Source of the DNA: Anolis sagrei
Taxonomy: Eukaryota; Chordata; Lepidosauria; Squamata; Anolidae
Assembly (NCBI RefSeq): GCF_037176765.1
Contig: NC_090024.1
Coordinates: 196,474,278 to 196,538,277, forward strand
Direction of reading: 5' to 3'
Length of the DNA stretch: 64,000 nt
Below are positions 25,301 to 40,200 of the stretch, piece by piece (the first letter of the stretch is position 1; each line of letters begins with the position of its first letter). Position numbers and translations under genes: made by a program. The notes under the pieces were generated by a model. That model was not told the origin of the DNA and made no database searches. It saw only the letters and a list, made by a program, of their open reading frames with translations.

Positions 25301-28300
25301 GTGGTTTACATTTTTAGGTAATCAGGTTAACTTGGCCTTTGGAAAAGGATACAGTTTAGTCCCTCAGAAAACTTCTGAAAACTCTCTCAGTTGCATCAAA
25401 TACTGAATACTTGCTAAATCCAAACTTTCACAGCAATTACACAGATAACTCACATGCATGTCTTCTTAGAAGTGCATTTCGCTTAGTTCACTTAGGTAAA
25501 TGGGCCTTCAAAGCACTCCTCCTCTAGCCCAGCTCCAGCAATGAGTGGAGGTAAGAAGTAAAGTGAGGGGGAGTACAGTAATGGAGAGAAGAAGAGTTCA
25601 GCTAGTTTTACTTGCATGTCATTTTTAATATCTAAAGCAGCGTCTTCCCCTTCTCGCCATACCTGTAATTATACTGATAAAAACATACCGTTTTCAGAGG
25701 AGTTACCTTTTAGAGTTTTTTAATACTGGTAGCCAGATTTTGTTCATTTTCATGGTCTCTTCCTTTCTGTTGAAATTGTCCACATGCTTGTGGATTTCAA
25801 TGGCTTCTCTGTGTAGTCTGTCATGGTGGTTGTTGGTGTGGTCCAGCATTTCTGTGTTCTCCAATAATATGCTGTGTCCAGGCTGGTTCATCAGGTGCTC
25901 TGCTATGGCTGACTTCTCTGGTTGAAGTAGTCTGCAGTGCCTTTCATGTTCCTTGATGCGTGTCTGGGCGCTGCGTTTGGTGGTCCCTATGTAGACTTGT
26001 CCACAGCTGCATGGTATACGGTAGACTCCTGCAGAGGTGAGAGGATCCCTCTTGTCCTTTGCTGAACGTAGCATTTGTTGGATTTTCTTGGTGGGTTTGT
26101 AGATTGTTTGTATGTTGTGTTTCCTCCTCAGCTTCCCTATGCAGTCAGTGGTTCCCTTGATGTATGGCAGGAACACTTTTCCTCTGGGTGGATCTTCATC
26201 TTTACTCTCGTGGCTTCTTCTTGGTCTTGCAGCTCTTGACAATTTCAACAGAAAGGAAGAGACCATGAAAATGAACAAAATCTGGCTACCAGTATTAAAA
26301 AACTCTAAAATTATAACAGCTAAACAACAGAGAGGAAAAAAACCAGGCACAGATTAACACCTCCCAGCAACAGATTTTCCCAGGCTCAGGCAGTCCTTCA
26401 AATGCTAATGAAGGTGATCAGCTAAACATTCACACCTAACTGCAGCAGGGAAGAGCTCCTTGCCCCACCCCAGCCATTCCACAGATATATAAACCCATTT
26501 TTCCTACTTCCAACAGACCTCACAACCTCTGAGGATGCTTGCCATAGATGCAGGCGAAACGCCTCTAGAACATGGCTCTACAGCCCGAAAAAACCCACAA
26601 GAACCTAGTGATTCCAGCCATGAAAGCCTTCGACAATACATTATGGCATGACCATTCTGTGATTGTGAGATTGTATGTTCCTGTGAGGCAAAAGGCTATG
26701 CTGATGGCAATAACAGTTTTATGACCATTGTGGCATCGAATCTGGGCTGAGAAAGGCAGTATAGAAATGCTGCAAAGTTCCTTACCTTTGCCGGACTCCA
26801 CAACTTCAACTAGAATAAGAGATCTACCTCTTTCTTGTATCTCCCTATTACTCTTGAAACCTGTTTTAGAGGACTCGAACACCCTTTGAGACAAGAATGC
26901 TGCAGCAAAAGGTAGAGGGAATAAAGTTTCAACTTTGCTAACAATGGACACCAAAGGAGTTGGTTGGAGCTTGATCTGTGTTTCAGTGTTTTGCGAGATG
27001 CTTTTCAAGCCATATTTTCATCTATTTTGCCACCATAACCTTCTCTCTTCTACTTTCAGTGGTGCAGTGCCAGCCACCCCCAAATATCCAAAATGGATTT
27101 CACAGCAAGCAGGAAGGTGTCATGTTTCCCCATGAAGTGTCTGTGACTTATACATGCAATCCAGGCTACATTCTTCTTGGACAGGATACTATTTATTGCA
27201 CCGGATCAGGCACATGGTCTTCCCCTGTCCCGCACTGCAAATGTACATTTCTTGACCAGAGTAAAGTATTTGGGCTCAGATGTATTTTTCAAATTTTGGA
27301 ATATCTGTATTTGCAAATACATACATAATGAGATATCTTATAGATAGGACACAATCTAAATCTGAAATTAATTTATGTTTTATATAGACCTCATATACAT
27401 TACATGAAGATAGTTTTATACAATATTTTAAATAAAGTTGTGCATAAAACAAAGTTTATGTATATGGAACCATCAGGAAGCAAAGGTGTTAATATCTCAG
27501 CAATCTATGTGGGCCATTTTGGATTATAGGGTATATTGGGATTTCAGATAGGAGATGCTCAGCTTGTATTATCTTAGGACATTCTCCTCAAATTATAGTA
27601 TAGTAAGTGAGTAAAACATGCACAATTGGAAGGTTCTCTCAACTTTCAGTTCTACCATCTTTTGCAAAGAGGACATAAAATAGGCCATATGTTTGTGAAA
27701 TGTTTTCACAGATCATACATGTCCCTCAGATTTACTTGTCTCTCTCTCTCTCTCTGACCCACTGTAGCCGTGGAAAGGATGCTCACCACAGTGTCAAACA
27801 ATGCAGATAGTAAGAAGGTGGAGAAAGAAACAAAGGAAGAAAGAGACAGAGATGTAGTGCCAGGGCCACCAAGAGAAACAGGTATATTCCAATGTACTAT
27901 AACACACTCTGCACTCCTGCACAGTTGTTTTCCATGTAATAGCCATCTGTCCACTCATCTGTCATTCAAATTCTACAGAGGAAACAATAAGCACTTTAAG
28001 AGAGCACTTACTTACCCTGGAGAGGTCTGCACCAATTTCTCCTCTCATGCTTACAAATGAGCTGCTTGCAAGTGTCCTTAGCCTCAAAGTCACCTATGAC
28101 ATTTTTTATTATTATTTATTAAGCTGCTCTGGCAGTCCTCCCAGCATGCAGAAATGATTTGCCAGGAGGCAGGAGTGGGGGGAGCAAATCCACTTTGGCA
28201 CGGATTTGGGTGCTGTCTGTAAGCGCCCTGGATTTCACAGTTAAATACTGACAAACATTTTTTCTCTTTTTTATTGCAGGAGGCAGCTGTGGTCCTGCAT

Positions 28301-31300
28301 TAAAGCTTGACTTTGCTGAGGTTGCAGAGAACTTTAGAGAAAACAGGTCCTTTCCTATTGGCTCTACAGTGATATATATCTGTCGTCCAGGGTACTATAG
28401 GCACCATGGGCGGAATGCCTCTCTTACATGCATTCAAAATCAAGAGTGGTCAGAAATTCAGGAATTCTGTATACGTGAGTCTCTTAAAATGTTTGAACAA
28501 GTTATGGGGGAGAGAAGAAGAAAAGAATGGTAGGTCAATAGATAAACTTTTTAAAAAGGACCTACCACCTCATCACACTGGAGGTTTTTGGCCCCTTTTT
28601 CCTCTTTGGGATGGGGCCTGCCAAGTGTCATCAGACAACGCTGGCTTGACCTCAGCTCCATTCATTCCAAAGTAGTGAGGAAGCATCACAAGAGACTTCC
28701 TAGCCTATGACGGAGAGGTAAGTGGGTTTTGGGTAGCTCCAATGGAGCTACGCACATTTTTGGTGCCTTTCCCCCATTTGATGGAGAAAAGGCCAATGTA
28801 GCAACACACATAGCCACCCTTTCTCCCATCTGATGGGTACAGGGACAGGGCGCCTTTTCCCATTGTTGCCGTCTGATGGGGGAGGATGGAGCACATGCAG
28901 GGAGCTGCAATTGCCAGCAAAATGGAGCAACGTGTGAAGAGGTCCTAATCTCAGGGATTTCAATGTGTGTGTGTTTATTTTGTTGTTGTATGCCTTCAAA
29001 TAATTTCTGACATGGTGACCCTAGGTTGAACCAGCTATGTGGTTTGCTTGGCAAAACTTGTTTAGAGGTATTTTGCCTCCCTCTGAGGCTGAGGAAATGT
29101 GGCTTGCCCAAGGGGACCCAGTGGATTTTCAGGGCTGAGCATGGGTTTGAACCCTGGTCTCCAGAGTCATAGTTCAGCACTCAAACCACTACTCTTCACT
29201 GGATATGAGTGTGTATGTGCCTTCAAATGGCTGGGTACGTATGCCTGTGTATACGCGCCTTCAAGTCACCTGTCAACCCAGGAATTTTCTTAGGCCAGGA
29301 ATATTCAGAGGTGGTTCTGCCAAGTCCTTCTTCTGAAATACAGTCTATAACACCTGATATTTGTGATAGCCTCAAATACAAGTGCTAATCATGGCTGACT
29401 ATGAGCTTAACAGCCAAGATTAAATGTTTTTAGGATACTTAGGTCCTTATGAAATTCAATATAAATAAATCTTCAAACTGTGAAAATTGTTTTGCAGGTG
29501 GACCATATGATAATAAACAGAAACATTGATTTTGTTTACTTTGGGAAATCTGTCATAAGGAGGAAAATGTTATTTGTCTTATTTTCTTTAAGGAAAGTCA
29601 TGTGGAAATCCTGGTGAACCTGAAAATGGCAGGCTGCTTGTATCAGGAGATTTTCTTTTTGGTTCTACTATAAATTACACCTGTGATGAAGGGTAAGCCT
29701 CAGGAAAGGCAATTGAAGATGACAAAATGATGGCAAAATAACCTTACATGCTTTCTAAAGGGAGAATCATTTTGAATTACAAAAATATTTCATGTTTTTA
29801 AAATGGCTTAGAGGTTACAGTCCTCCAAGGTTCTGTGAGAGGGAAATATGTGATCCCATAGCATAGCTAGTGTCTACTCAAGCAATAAAGCTACTATTCC
29901 TTTTTGGTTTATTATTCTCCATTAATATGCTTTCTGCTTAAGGGGAAGTTGTCTTATAACACATTCCTTTCATTTGCAATACAAGGAAAACCTCATTGCT
30001 TGGTTTCTCCAGTCTTCAATAAGCCATAGCTGATATGGCTACTTTTAATGGATGAGCTTAGGATCAATCAAAATGCACACATATATACAAGCTAACCTTT
30101 AAAAATATGGCATAAACATTGAGTACTGGGAAGCCCTGGCACTCAAACATTTTAACTTGGAGTCAGCTGCTACCAATGGTGCTATGTGTCCTGTTTTGCT
30201 CTTTAAAACAGCCTCAATACAAAATTGAAAGTAAAAGAAAAATGCTTTACTCCAGCAAACAAAATAAGCAAATGCAATTGAAAAAGAAAACAAGGAAGTC
30301 TTACTACAGACACCAATGAAAGTCCCAGCAAAAAGTCCCAGCAAAATCAGCAGACAATAAGGCACAGATCACAAAGCCCTTAACACAAAGAAGGTTCCGG
30401 CAGTAACAGAGTTGTTGTTAGCAGCGAAAAGCTAAGTTCTCCTGCTTCTGGTTTATACCCCATGCAGGAGGACTTAGGGTGTCACCCAATGAGCTCATCA
30501 ATCTTTTAGCAGCTAATTGAGCTGACCGCCGCCTGTTCTCTGATTTTCTAAAAAAGTAGGCACCTGCAAAGCCTCATTGTTGGATTCTTCTTCCTATCCC
30601 TCCAAGACCTGAGCACCTCCCTGCTTTCCTTCCTCTTCCGATAATGAGGAATCCCCAACACTATGCATGTATTTTGAAGAGGCACAAATACAGGGGGAAA
30701 GGCAGAAATGTGCCAAGAGGAAGTCATGTCAAGCAATCCTTTGTTGTAACCACCTTCCATCTGAAAATTTATGTCCTCATTATGAAAAACCATTTGGATC
30801 CAGAATAGGTCTCTAAAGTCACTTGCAGATCCACCAGCAAGACTCTGCATCTAGAAGACAATCATACTTGGCCAATAAAGACCAGCAGAATAGGAAGGCA
30901 GGGCTGACTTCTGATAAAGCATATTTGAATAATCTTTTATCAGCAAGCATTGGTGAAGAGTGCCCAACTAGAAATAATGTGAAGATGTTATATGGAATCT
31001 GAGGTTTTGATAAGCCATGTGTTTGAATAAACAAACACTTATTTGATAGCCTCCAACACTGAAAACTGGCATATGAATAGCTAACCAACATCAGAACACT
31101 GGTCAAAATGGCAGAAGTAATGAATAAGGAAGAACACACAAACTAGCGACCTAATCAGATGGGGTGAAATCAGCATCCTAGGATATTTTCACCTTGTCTG
31201 GGGTATGGAGGCTGATGCCAGACATTGTACAATGTCATGTGACTTCTGGCATAGGCCCCGCCCCCAACCGGGGTGAAAGTGTTGCCTACTTTTACACTAG

Positions 31301-34214
31301 GAACCCGGTTTTCAACAATTGAAGTTAGATGAGGACAGAGAAGAAAGGTGAGCAGAAGTGAGATAAAAATTTCTTTTTAAAAGCAAATGAAAAAGTGAGA
31401 TCACAGAGCATTAATTAAAACTGGTTTTGCCAGACTGGAAGTTAAAAGGTATGAGAATATCAGTTGGGAGGAAAGAAACCAGATTGTTAGGGGAGCCAAA
31501 TGTACTTGGAAGAGTGGTTGCTAGAATCCTGAACAGAAGCAGTGTTAAACTTCCTACTGACTACTTCATCACACTAGAGAATGAATCCAGTTTAAATGTG
31601 GAAACTTTATCTTTAATTTTTAAAATCAATGTTAGGTTGTTTTTTTCTGTGAGCTGATTTGGGTCTCATTCTGGGAGAAAGGCAGAGCATAACTTAAATG
31701 ACAAACAAGCAAACAGATAAGTAATAGAAGGTATTTATGGCTATTTTTCCACCTTTTTATGGACCCACATAGAGATCTTGGTGCCAAAAAAGCTACAAAA
31801 GGCAAAAACCAAATGCATTTTCTCATCATTTATTTAGTTGGGCTTTTTTCAAGGAAATGTGAACAAGGTTCCACCTTCATATGAAAGCTACTTATGCCTT
31901 CTTTCAGTGGTCTGTGTGTGAAGATTGTTTTGTCTTAATTTATATGTGTAATAGTCGATGGAACTGTTGTTTTTTTTCTCTTCATACTGCTCATAAACCC
32001 ATTCTTCATGACCCAGAAGGAGACCTGGCTAGCTTACTCAAAAGCTATCAGCCAACAGGTAGGATCACAGCACTGGCCATTAAAAGAAGTATCAGGAGGT
32101 TCCATTATTACTACAATGGTTCCTCAATGTGAAATATCTTTACATGGGAAAAATAAGTTCTTCGTCCATATTTGCTTCATTTTCATATAGGTTCAAACTG
32201 ATTGGTGAATCTTCCAGACAGTGTGAGGTATCAGGCCGAAAAGTAGCATGGACTGGTGGCATTCCTCTTTGTCAGAGTAAGTAAGGAACACCTTAAAAGA
32301 TGGGGATCTCAATTTTGTCCTGGTTCATCTCTTTGCAAACAGCATTTCAAGACTTCGGGAAGATGGTAGATGAATATGTAAGATGACTATGGGAAAGATG
32401 GGGGAGGAGATAAAGGCATATTGCAGTCAGACTCTTGGGGCAACATGACAATAAATCTGTGACAAAAGATTACTGTAGATCATTTTCATGAATGTGAGAT
32501 AATCCACTACTAAGTTATCTTGTGCAAGGCCAGTTGGCATTAATGACATTTTCAGAAGCTTATAATAATGTAATCTACTTAATTGAAGGGGATTGGGTTC
32601 TGGGTGCTTTTGCTAGATTATTTTTAATGTATTTCTGTTGGGATGGTTACATAGAAGAAAAAATTAATACTATCAATGAAAGGGAGAATGGGTTCCCTTT
32701 TGTCTCCATAGTGTCATGACTCACACAAAATGCCTAGCAATGAATTGATAGCCTAATGCCCTTCCAACATTTTGTTCTTTATGTTGTGCCTAGTATTTTG
32801 AAAACATCCCAATGCTGGATATCTGCAGTGTTGGATAATTTACTTTTAATCCATTCAGTTTCCATTTCAATAATAATAATAATAATATCAGATATTTAAA
32901 ATTGTAGAGAATAATTATAGTAATAATCAGCAACCAGAGCAACATCGATCAACAAATTGTAATACAAAAACAAAAGCAGCCATAAAAATATTCAATTATA
33001 ACATCAAAACATCACAAATTATAAAATTTTGTGCTGGAATAAAACATATTATACAGTACATAAGAGGCAAAAACCAGCTCCTATTAATAACCAGTTAAAA
33101 TCCAGTTGGTATTCGAATCAATTTGAAAGCCTCCATCACTTAAGTTATGGTCAATCGTTGTTGATGGCCTGCTTCCACATCCATGTTTTTAGTTGTTTTC
33201 AAAAACTCATTAGAGTGGGGGGCAATCTGATTTCTTTGGGAAGAGTATTCCAGAACCAGGGGGCCTATAGACAAGTTGAGAATAAACTCACAAATATTAC
33301 TCATAAATGTACCAAACTAAATAATAACAAGATATGTATCACATTAAAAACATTTTAAACTTGCTCATTGTTGATGTGAACCATAAAGCCAATTAAAATG
33401 CTCCCAATTGCACTTCCATAATTAGATGCAATTAGCTGCTTTCAAAGGTTTGTTTCCATAGCCACGTTTTCAGTTCCTTCCTAAAGATCATTAGTGTGGG
33501 AGTCAATCTGTTTCCCCTCGTGGTCACGCCGGGTTATTACCATATGTGTAAATTCACAGGTGACCACTCGGGAAACTATGTTTACAGGTAAGCAACCTAT
33601 ATATCTTCTTAGGGAGGGCCACTACTGAGAAGGCCTTCTCCCTCATCCACACCAACTGTGCTTGTGATGGCAGCAGGACCATGAAAAGCATTCCCCCAGT
33701 AGAACTCAGGGCCCAAGACTCCATGCATACCCATAGCATTGAACCAATGCAGTTAATGTGGTGTCAAACTGTATTGATTCTACAGTACAGATGCACCTTA
33801 GTCTATGAAAGCATGTGTTCAGGTTTGGCTGTCTTTTGGGACTAATCTTGCATGTATATTCTTTAATATTATGTACTTTGATATTGTTAAATCCGTGCAT
33901 AAGTTCCATTTCTGCCCCCACACTATCTATCTATCTGGGAGGTGAACTGGTTGTGTAGGGAACAGATTGAAGGATGCTTAGACAAAGAGTCAACAAGATT
34001 TAATAACTAACAAAAAAAGCTTAGACCTTCTCTCCTTCTGGGTCTAACTGGCAAAAGTGTTTAGAAAAGAAGCAAAGTCCTTAGAGGAGAGGCAAAGTCC
34101 TTGCAGCTGAGGGAGAAAAGGAAAAGGCCCGAGACTGTTAGGAATTGTGGGAGTTGAAGTCCAAAACATCAGGAGAGAGGGCCAAAGTTTGCCCATGCCT
34201 GTATAGACTGACAA

Positions 34215-34245
<31 letters not shown>

Positions 34246-37200
34246 ACAAACTACACATAAAATGTTTCTTTTGTGTGTCAGGAGCGACTTGGGAAACATC
34301 AAACATAAAATGCTAATCCCTTCTAACTGAAAAGGGGCTCAAAATAGGGGGAAAGAGTGAGGGTTCTCGTAGAAGTATGACAGTTCTTCTCAACCTGTAG
34401 GTCCCCATATGTTTTGCCTTCAACTCCTAGAAATCCTACCAGCTGGTAAACTGGCTGGGATTTCTGGGAGTTGTAGGCCAAAACACCTGAGGACCCACAG
34501 GTTGAGAATGACTGTTCTAAGGAATGGCTCATTGGAAAGAAAATTACAAATACTCATTTTAATGTACTTTCATTGTCTTTAGGTATTTCATGTTTGCCAC
34601 CACCAGATATTCTCCATGGCACGCACAATGGCAGAAATTTAGACAACTTTGTCTATGGGATAGCTGTAACATATACCTGTGACGAAGGTTATCCCCTTGT
34701 TGGAAACTCCTCCATCTACTGTACTACTAAGGATGGGTTAAATGGAGTGTGGAGTGGCCATGCATATTGTGGAGGTGTGTTGTTCTTTGTTCTTCTCTTA
34801 CAAGTCCACTTTGAGGTGATAAAGCTCAGGAAAGCTTAAATTTATTTCGTGTTATTCTCCAAAAGAAGCCACATCTGTCAGTAACACTGTATTGTCAGGA
34901 AAATGTACAAATATAGAGGGAAAATACACTACTTTTGCTCTGTCTTTTTAGTGATTAGCTGCCTATCTCCACAAGTTGAGAACGGAAGAATGGAGAATGG
35001 CCCTTCTGACACCTATAGATATAATCAAAGAGTAACCTTTGTCTGCAATGCTGGCCACAGATTAACTGGCTCTAGAGAAATCTACTGCCAAGTGGATGGA
35101 ACATGGGACCCTCCCTTCCCTCGCTGTGAACGAGGTAAAAAAAAAGTTTTCATAGTTCTGCATCTGCATATTTTTCTACCTGCAAATAAGCAGTGTCCTT
35201 TTGGCTAATAACAAATCTTGGCTCCCTTGAGATCAACAATTCTATTCTCCACTAGGTATTGCACAGTTACTTTGAAGGATGTTCCTCCAAAAGAAATGAA
35301 AAACCTTTCATTTTATAGGATAATTATTTAAAGAAATTGTTGCAGTTGCCCAATAATCCTATAGGGTGGGAATTACCATCTGCACATCAATTTATAAAAA
35401 CTTTCGCTCCATTCTGGCTCAATTCCTTTTCTAAATCAAATCTAATAGTGGCTTCATTTTTTTCTTTTGCAGTCATTGAGTGTAAAATGCCAGAAATTCA
35501 GAATGGAAGAGCAACAGTATCCCAAGTACTAGTCCAGCCTACAGGGGAAATTACATTTGAATGTAACCCTGGCTACCTCCTGAAAGGCAACCGGACAATT
35601 GCATGCAAATCTGACAGCATGTGGAATTCTCCTGTGCCAGTCTGTGTCAAAGGTATGAGGGATAGTTAAATTCCATCCCACTGATATTTATAATTTTCAG
35701 ATTTGTGCATAAAAAGGAAAAGGCCTGGTGCTTTTATGTGATTCTTTCATACCTCCGTTCTAGCAGGTTAGCCACTTGACAACTCTGTATCATTTATTGG
35801 AAAAATACTGCTACAGTTCCTTTTATACTACCCAAGGGCAGGAACTGGAATAAATCAAGTATATTTAAAGATACATAATATCAAATTATTGTATAACACT
35901 TGAAGTCAGGAGTACTTACATCTCAGCAAGCATATATAAGTACAGCAGACTTGTTTTTATAAAGCTTTTTGAGGCCAGAATCTTTATTTATTTTTTCATA
36001 ACTCCTTTCCTCTTTTTTTCAGAAGTTCAATGCCAGCTACCTCCACATGTTAAAAATGGAAATCACAATAAGCAGGAAGTAGCTATCTTTACCAGTGGAA
36101 TATTTGTGGAATACACATGTAATCCTGGCTATAATCTTACAGGAGATAAAACAATTTATTGCACAGATTCTGGCACATGGTCTTCGCCTACCCCTCTCTG
36201 TACAGGTATGTTTCTAACCAAACTAGTCAACTCTGATCCAAGCTAAGATAATATCCTTTTCTTTGGGCCTGCCCAGGCACTGAAAGGAGGCAGTTCTCTC
36301 AATTCCACTGCCTTCACAGGTATGTCCGGTGGGAACACATGAGAGAAATGCATTCCCCAAAGATGATAGTGTATGGACATACTCTTATGAGAGGACACTG
36401 TCCTTCAGGAAGTTTGGACTCAAGTTTCATAGGGCTTTGTATATCATTAACCAGCACCTTGACTTATGTCTGAAAATGGACTAGCAACCAATGGAGTTGT
36501 TCTATATCCTTTTAATCAGCCTTTATTTGTTAATCTAGGTGCAAATCTTTGGTGCAATGAAGCTTCAAAGCATTCTTCAAAAGCATCACTGCCTTGTGTG
36601 TTTGCATTGCTTGAATCCTCAACACACATAGACATGCATTACAATATCTTAGGAGCAAAGCTAATGGGGCATTGAAAAGTACAGATGAGAGCTTAGGGAG
36701 CAGGGTATGTTTAGCTTGGAGAAAATAATCTATCATGTTCATAGCTTGGGGACTGCCTGTATTTGTACAGCACTGTTTTCTTGCATTCATACAGTGAGGG
36801 TCCTTGTGTTTCATTCTGTGGTTTGGATAGGTAAATTTAGAATTGTGGCATGGCATTATTCATCTACCAATTGTGATCTTCGAGAATCTAAGTTTAGCAC
36901 ATATTTGCTATTGAAAAATATGCAAATTATAGCTATTACTATGGCCAACAGGTACGGTGTAGCCTCTAAAGCATGAAGCCCATTCCTGCCACAATGTGAA
37001 TGTTTTTGAGTGGTTTTGCTCAGGGACTTTTACTATGTAAATTAAATAAATGGTATTAATGGCCTTGTATTCTTTTTTTATAATTATGCGTTGTCCGTTG
37101 CCTCCAAAGATTGTCCATGGAACATATATTGGAGAAGATGTCATCTGTAGGAAGAGTGTAATATATATTTGCAATGCAGGCTATTCTCTTATTAGATAAT

Positions 37201-40200
37201 TTTCAGTGCTCACGTATTGTGAACTGGAACAAACCTCCCAAATGCAAAGGTTCTTTGGTTTGTTTGGATTTTTACAGCTCTTATATCTATCCACACACAC
37301 ATTTCATTAAAACCCATCTTTTGGGTAGAATTATCTTGTATGGATTTGTAGCCACAGTGTTGTTTTCTGAATATGAGGCTTGTATGTGTTTAGGGCTAAT
37401 TTCCAAACCAATCTTTTGATAGCCAATTATTTGCACTGAAATATTTTCTCTACAGGGTGCCTTGCACCTCCACAGATTGCCAATGGCAGAATTGACACTG
37501 AAATTCTAGGCAATGATTTCCCTTTTGGCTCACTGGTAACTTACCATTGTGATCCTGGCTACTTTCTCAATGAATCAGCAACAATACACTGCCTATCTTC
37601 TGGAACATGGGATCAGCCAGCCCCTCAGTGCAAAAGCAAACAAGGTATAGTGCAGCACATTTAGTCTTGGCAGCCCAAAGACTAGTAATTTTATAAGAAG
37701 TGTGCACTGCTAACATGTGTAAAAACACATGAGTCACAGTATAAGCAAATAATCTTTTATCCTCTTTGCAGTCAGTAGCTGTGTGAGTCCAGGAATTCAG
37801 CATGGAAAAATAATGAGATCTAAAGTGGAAGAGAAATCCACAGAAACGGTTAGAATTGAATGTAATCCTGGATATATCCTCAAAGGCAACCATACAATCC
37901 AGTGCACATCTGACAGAATATGGGACCCTCCTGTGCCCATATGTATTAAGGGTATGTAGGAGTAGAACTTTGGCTGGATTATATTTGTCAGTGATGTATG
38001 GAAAACCCACTAACATTTGTTTGGATGTGAAAGTCTTAGCTGCACTTACTTCTATTCAAATCACTTCTCAACAGAACTCATATGAGCTGTGCTAAAAACA
38101 TCTGCAAAAGCTTATACTGGTTGCTTAATCACTAAGATAGCTTGTTAAACCATTTCTCCACCAATTTATTTATTTATTTATTTATTTATTTATTATTTTT
38201 TTTGCATTTATTGACCGCCCCTCTCAGCCCGAAGGCGACTCGGGGCGGTGAACAACAACAAAGAAGACAATGTACAATGATCCGAGACACACTAATCAGA
38301 CAGATACAACATAACACACACCTATACTAAAAATCCGCTTCGTCAGGTCCTGGGGTCGTAAGCAAAATCGTAGTCCTGGTTCATTCCGTTTTCATTCACT
38401 ACACTCAACTGAAGGCCTGTTCAAAGAGCCATGTTTTCAGGCTCCTACGAAAGGCCATCAAGGAGGGCGCCTGTCTAACTTCAGCAGGGAGGGCGTTCCA
38501 TAGCCGAGGGGCCACCACCGAGAAGGCCCGCTCCCTCGTCCCCGCCAGACGTGCCTGTGAGGCAGGCGGGACCGAGAGAAGGGCCTCCCCGGATGATCTC
38601 AAGGCCCTCGTGGGCTCATAGGCCGAGATGCGGTCTGCAAGGTATTTTGGGCCGGAACCGTTTAGGGCTTTGTAGGAGAGCACCAGCACCTTGAATTGGG
38701 CCCGGTAGCAGATCGGCAGCCAGTGGAGCTGGGACAGCAGGGGCGTTGTATGCTCTCTGCGTCCAGCTCCCGTTAACAACATGGCTGCCGCGCGCTGGAC
38801 TAGCTGGAGCTTCCGGACCGTCTTCAAGGGCAGCCCCACGTAGAGAGCGTTGCAGTAGTCGAGGCGGGATGTGACCAAAGCATGTACCACCGTGGCCAAG
38901 TCAGACTTCCCAAGATACGGGCGCAGCTGGCGCACGAGCCGAAGCTGTGCAAATGCTCCCCTGGTCACCGCCGAAACCTGGGGCTCCAGGCTCAGCGATG
39001 AGTCCAGGGTCACACCCAAGCTGCGAACCTGCGCCTTCAAGGGGAGTGCGACCCCGTCCAGCACAGGCTGTAACCCTATACCCTGTTCGGCCTTGCGACT
39101 GACCAGGAGTACCTCTGTCTTGTCTGGATTTAATTTCAGTTTGTTCGCCCTCATCCAGACCATTACAGCGGCCAGGCACCGGTTCAGGACTTCGACGGCC
39201 TCCTTAGTAGCAGGTGGGAAGGAGTGACAGAGTTGGACGTCATCTGCGTACAGGTGACACCGTACCCCGAAACTCCGGATGATCTCACCCAGCGGCTTCA
39301 TGTAGATGTTGAACAACAAGGGGGACAAGATGGAACCCTGAGGAACGCCACAGGTCAACGGCTGTGGCGCTGAACAGGAGTCCCCCAGTAACACCTTCTG
39401 AGTGCGACCCTCCAGAAATGACCGGAGCCACTGCAGGGCAGTGCCCCCGAGACCCATCTCTGCAAGGCGCCCCAGAAGAATACCGTGGTCGACGGTATCG
39501 AAGGCCGCTGAGAGGTCCAGGAGCACCAACAGGGACACACTCCCCCTGTCTAGCTCCCGGCGCAGATCATCCACTAAGGCGACCAAGACCGTCTCGGTAC
39601 CATGTCCCGGTCTGAAACCAGACTGTGCCGGATCCAGATAATCCGTGTCTCTCAAGAATACCTGGAGTTGTGAGGCCACCACGCTTTCCATGACTTTGCC
39701 CAAGAAGGGAAGATTGGAAACAGGCCGAAAGTTGTCCAATTTAGTGGGGTCAAGTGATGGTTTCTTCAACAGCGGCTTTATCACAGCCTGTTTGAGGCTC
39801 GCTGGAATTTTGCCTTCCCGAAGGGAGGCGTTAACCACCACCGTTACCCACTCGGCCAATCCCCCTCTGGCCTCCTTAAGAAGCCAGGATGGGCAGGGGT
39901 CTAGGATGGACGTGGTGGGTCTCATTCCTCCAAGTACCTTGTCCACATCCTCGGGTTTCACAAACTGAAAGGAATCCAATAACATCTGACAATTCTCCAC
40001 CTTCCTACTGAGATCCATCTTTTAAGCCATGGATTCCATCGCTGTTGTTTTTTTGGGGGGAGGGGGGATACTCAGAGGTGACCTCTCATTTCCTTCCTCT
40101 GAAATATAATATACAGTACCTGATATTTCTTAGAGATTTTAATTTTGCACTTACATTCACTCTTTCATCCTCACTACAGGGAGCAAGAAGAAAACTTCAA

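Noticed and set aside
34211-34248. Poly-C/(CA)n tract as a regulatory element
   Set aside because: Simple repeat; nothing else supports a function.
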